Source of the DNA: Chara braunii
Lineage: Eukaryota > Streptophyta > Charophyceae > Charales > Characeae
Reading direction: 5' to 3'
DNA: 30,637 nucleotides
Assembly (NCBI GenBank): GCA_003427395.1
Contig: BFEA01000006.1
Span: 935,542-966,178, forward strand
The translations under genes were made by a program, and so were the position numbers. Below the pieces are notes generated by a model. It was not told where the DNA came from. It did not search any database and was given only the letters and a program-made list of their open reading frames with translations. Position 1 is the stretch's first letter; each line of letters begins with the position of its first letter. This document shows, one piece after another, positions 27,563 to 30,637 of this stretch.

Positions 27563-30245
27563 CTAGAGTACATATCTATTCAACAAAAAACTGTCCTCCC
27601 TCTCTTTTGCATGCTTCTTCGAGGCCCACTGTGGTTTACAAAAACAAGGAACAATGTGAACGGTGTCAATGATGGTATCAATCGTTATGACGCTACTGTG
27701 CTGATGACCGTTCACCTTCTCCCATTGCAACTTCTTACAACTTGTTGTGTGTTCCCTTTCGCTATCCACCTCTTTGTACCATTGCACGAAACAAAACTTG
27801 TGCATCTCCGCAACACCACATGTGCAAGCGTTCATGACGAAAAACATGGCTACTGATGCATACCATATGTTGTCATTGCCACCTCTCACTGCAACATCGC
27901 TGTGCACGGCTCTCCCGTGGAACTGTGGTGAAGCTCTTGTCGTCTGAACGCTTGCGCCCCTGTGTGTCCCGTCGTATGTGCAGACGATAGTCAAGTGTGT
28001 TCGAGTGTGTATGACTTGGTCATCAGATGGAGGTTGACAACCCATCTCTGTCATGAACGTCGTAAGTGCAGCTCGAAAATCCTCTCTGCGGGGAAACTCA
28101 TTAAGCATTCTCAACGCCGCATCACTCATACCCTCTACGCCTGGCAAATGCACATCGTCCATCTGGAACCACCGGAGTTGTAGAGTTGCTGTGTCGCGCG
28201 CTGCCAGGGTATTACTTCCGGTGGTCATGCACTCTATCACGGATGACCAATTTTCTGCCGACCTCTTCCTGCGTTTTCTCACACTCTCCATCTCATCCTG
28301 CAAAGCCAATGAGCGTCGGACATGATTCACCATCTGGGAAGCAGCCTTACGCTTGTTTGATGACAAATATGGCTGTTTGCAGAACCTCTGATTATTATGC
28401 TCCCACACATCAGCTGCGAACGTGTCGGGAACACCAGATCGCTCTATGCTTGTTCTCAAATGCATAAGGTCATGCAACTTTGAAATTTTCCAATCAGAGG
28501 TTTGATATTTTCCCATCTTCGTTTTTATACTAGTTATGAAATCACCTATCAATGTGTCACAAACATCGAGAGAGGACGCTGTGTGGATTGACTTACGAAA
28601 CACGTGTATGTACATTTCCATGAGTTTGATGAAACAAGCGGAAATGGATTTGCCTGTCGCACGTGGGATGATATCACAAATAATAAACACGCAAACTGTC
28701 ATAACAGATCGATTTTGCTTCGCTTCAAATCGTCCTTCCCTTGAAACGAAATCACAACCTGTGGCTACGGGAAACACAAGCTGCGGGTATGTCCGTGTGG
28801 ATCTCTCACTGATGCTCTGCAACCTCGCATCCATCTCGTGCAATATCTCGCTTTGCCTTGAATGCATCTATCATATGCAAAAAAATGTCGTGTCCAATGG
28901 TGTGCATACAGTCTGGTTGCAAAGCGAGATGGTAATCTAGTTCAGGATCATCACCATACGGACCCCTGTAGAATCCCCATAGGCCGTTCTCTTGAACATG
29001 CTTATGCATGTCCAATTCTGACATTTGTGCCTCAGCAGCACAACAAATGTCATTGTCCCCACTGTTGAAGCAGTCCGCGGCAAGTTGCGTCTCTAGTGTT
29101 TGCGATCTCCTGCAGTTGGTGAAATCGGCGATGACATCCAAATCGTCTTTGGACACTGTGCATGTTGGACAAACACCGAATTTCACAGTTCCAAGGGCAC
29201 ACCTTTCAGGAAAGTCCCGTATATAGTTCATGACGAAAGGGTGCACTGTTATCTCATCGAACCGCTCCGTTGTTACCATCATGTCGTCATGGGATGCCTC
29301 CTTTGCGGATTGCAATACTGTTGACAACGCTTTATGCAATATCACAGTTTTCCGTTTTCTAAACGTGGTGGAGTGCGGACCCCAGCCCTTGTCACGTGGC
29401 CGGTGTTGAAGCACTGAAAAATACGTAAGCAGTGTGGCATCTGATGGGCGATGGGCGATTGACATCATCAGAGGATACGCTGTCTGCTTTTGACGACCGT
29501 CTACATAAGTCTTGTCTGAATACAGAGACAGAGGGATGACATAACGTGTTCTACCATTCGTGTCCACACCCTTGTCCGCTCTGATAACAGTTTGGACATG
29601 GTGACTCAACTGCCCTGTGCGAGAGTCGCAGATTTCGATGTCCTCCCCGGGATGTTGTATTTCGAGGCAAGACACCGTTTCAATGTTGTTCAGTGCAGCA
29701 AGCACGAGGTCAGCGAATGTTGTGCGCTAGTCGCGGTACCACAGAATGACATGCGCTTCTTCGGGCCAATCATCACTGCGTAGATTCTTCTCTTGCCACC
29801 CTGCAGCTTCAGCCTGGCGGCATGCCCATGTCAGACACTCACGACTGTTACGAAATGCGATATCCCTGGGGTCAAATCTAGGATTTTTGAGGAGTGACAA
29901 CCGACAGTCAACGTCAGTTTGGGACATGCCCACACCGCCCCTACACGAGAAAATCAATGCCGCTAGTTTGCGGGAGCTGTCGAATGCCTCTGCGTGTTCT
30001 TCTTGCTGTTCTTCGGTTGCGCAGTCTGCTTGTACATCAGGAGGGGGCTCAACCTCCTGGCTTTCCCCACTGACCAGGTCAATGGGACCACTAATCGACG
30101 GTCCGCCGTTGACCTCCCCAACTATCTCTTCTGTCATGCTCCTCTCTTCCACAGTGGAGGGACATGCCCTCGCTCGGTGCGAGTTCATCGTCCGCAATGA
30201 CATGAAAGGCCGGCCACAATCACACACGTGATTCGCGTCTTCCAT
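27563..30245 (-). pseudogene. Plavaka-like (CACTA superfamily) transposase, one stop and one frameshift
   Basis: ATG 30245 opens a protein of about 890 residues. It starts with a zinc finger (CDCGRPFMSLRTMNSHRARAC) and an acidic linker. MSQTDVDCRLSLLKNP and WACRQAEAAGW follow. The transposase core has VIPLSLYSDKTYVDG, AYPLMMSIAHRP, then DFPERCALG with the CPTC pair, and LQPDCMHTIGHDIF. The C-terminal part has FVQWYKEVD and HIVPCF, and ends DSFLLNRYVL before TAG 27563. This order (N-terminal finger, SDKT, YPE-like motif with CxxC, C-terminal WY and IVP) is that of Plavaka transposases, known mainly from fungi. TAG at 29727-29729 (WYRD/RTTFADLVLAAL) and a one-base shift near 28835 (FKAK/EILHEMDARL) inactivate it as written. 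The two genes downstream on the same strand probably belong to the same element. A KDZ-type transposase is the alternative. Confidence 0.72.
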
Positions 30246-30637
30246 TGCATCTACGTGCGAGGTCTTACGAATTACTGTCAGTTAAGACCTACCGCCGATA
30301 GAGGATGCTTATTTGGTTCCAAATTCATGCGTTCCTTTCACACTCCCCCCTCCCCCGTTCCCCCTCTACCTCCCGTCGACTCAACACCGCTGTTGTGCAC
30401 TGCTCACAGATTCGAAGACAACGACAACATTCAAACTGAAATTAAAATCAGAAATTGTGGTGAATGTTTTGCCTTTTTTTTTTTTTTTTTACTTCGAGCC
30501 ATGCAACCTTTTCTTTTAAGGCGTCACATCCTTGTTTCCTGACCGCACACACACACACATACACACACACACACACACACAGACACACACATACACACAC
30601 ACACACACCCTCACACCCACACACCCGCACACACACA
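30246..30637. other. 5' flank of the transposase; hairpin and CA repeat
   Basis: No gene. AGGTCTTA (30260-30267) and TAAGACCT (30283-30290) form an 8-bp hairpin 15 bases upstream of the transposase ATG (minus strand). A T-run lies at 30474-30490, and a CA-rich microsatellite runs from 30544 to the window end. I see no terminal inverted repeat of the element, which may lie beyond the window. Confidence 0.55.

Overview
The window looks like nuclear DNA of a streptophyte plant or alga. Long CT/GA, GT and CA microsatellites, a U6 snRNA copy, GT-AG splice signals, and hAT, Ty3/gypsy-type and Plavaka-like elements all point to a repeat-rich eukaryotic genome. A charophyte such as Chara is my best guess from the style of the elements, but this is inference and nothing here proves it. 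There are no bacterial operons, ribosome binding sites or CRISPR arrays. The assembly has N bases and one 401-base gap (19343-19743), so some single-base frameshifts may be assembly errors.

Layout. Positions 1-4012 (minus strand) hold a decayed DUF659/hAT transposase gene. Positions 4351-11545 (plus) hold a decayed Ty3/gypsy-type element with a chromodomain-like end: gag with a zinc knuckle, protease, RT, RNase H, integrase, and a 3' region with a CCAAT/TATA promoter. Positions 11545-12316 are repeats and the probable end of an intron. Positions 12317-15847 (plus) hold the one clearly intact long gene, encoding a GYF-domain protein with a C-terminal CCCH zinc finger and about 27 GW/WG motifs, which makes it a candidate Argonaute-hook protein. 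Positions 15848-20017 are non-coding, with microsatellites, a variant U6 snRNA copy, minisatellites and a pair of foldback repeats around the gap. Positions 21274-22232 (minus) hold a broken four-membrane-segment protein gene; about 135 bases upstream of its ATG lies a textbook group II intron domain V. Positions 23527-30245 (minus) hold three co-oriented genes: a Plavaka-like transposase, a Ulp1/SENP-type cysteine protease, and a gene of unknown function with one intron.

How the parts relate. The Plavaka-like transposase, Ulp1 protease and spliced gene probably belong to one large DNA transposon, because Ulp1-type proteases commonly travel with CACTA and MULE elements. Three hairpins, each exactly 72 nt (18-nt arms, 36-nt loop, shared arm sequence), lie in the two spacers of this cassette and just beyond its last gene.

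Decay pattern. Twelve in-frame stops interrupt otherwise readable genes: nine TAG, one TAA and two TGA. Where family conservation identifies the lost residue it is glutamine, so C-to-T change (CAG to TAG, CAA to TAA, CGA to TGA) explains them simply. This fits deamination of methylated cytosine in silenced DNA. The intact GYF gene has none.
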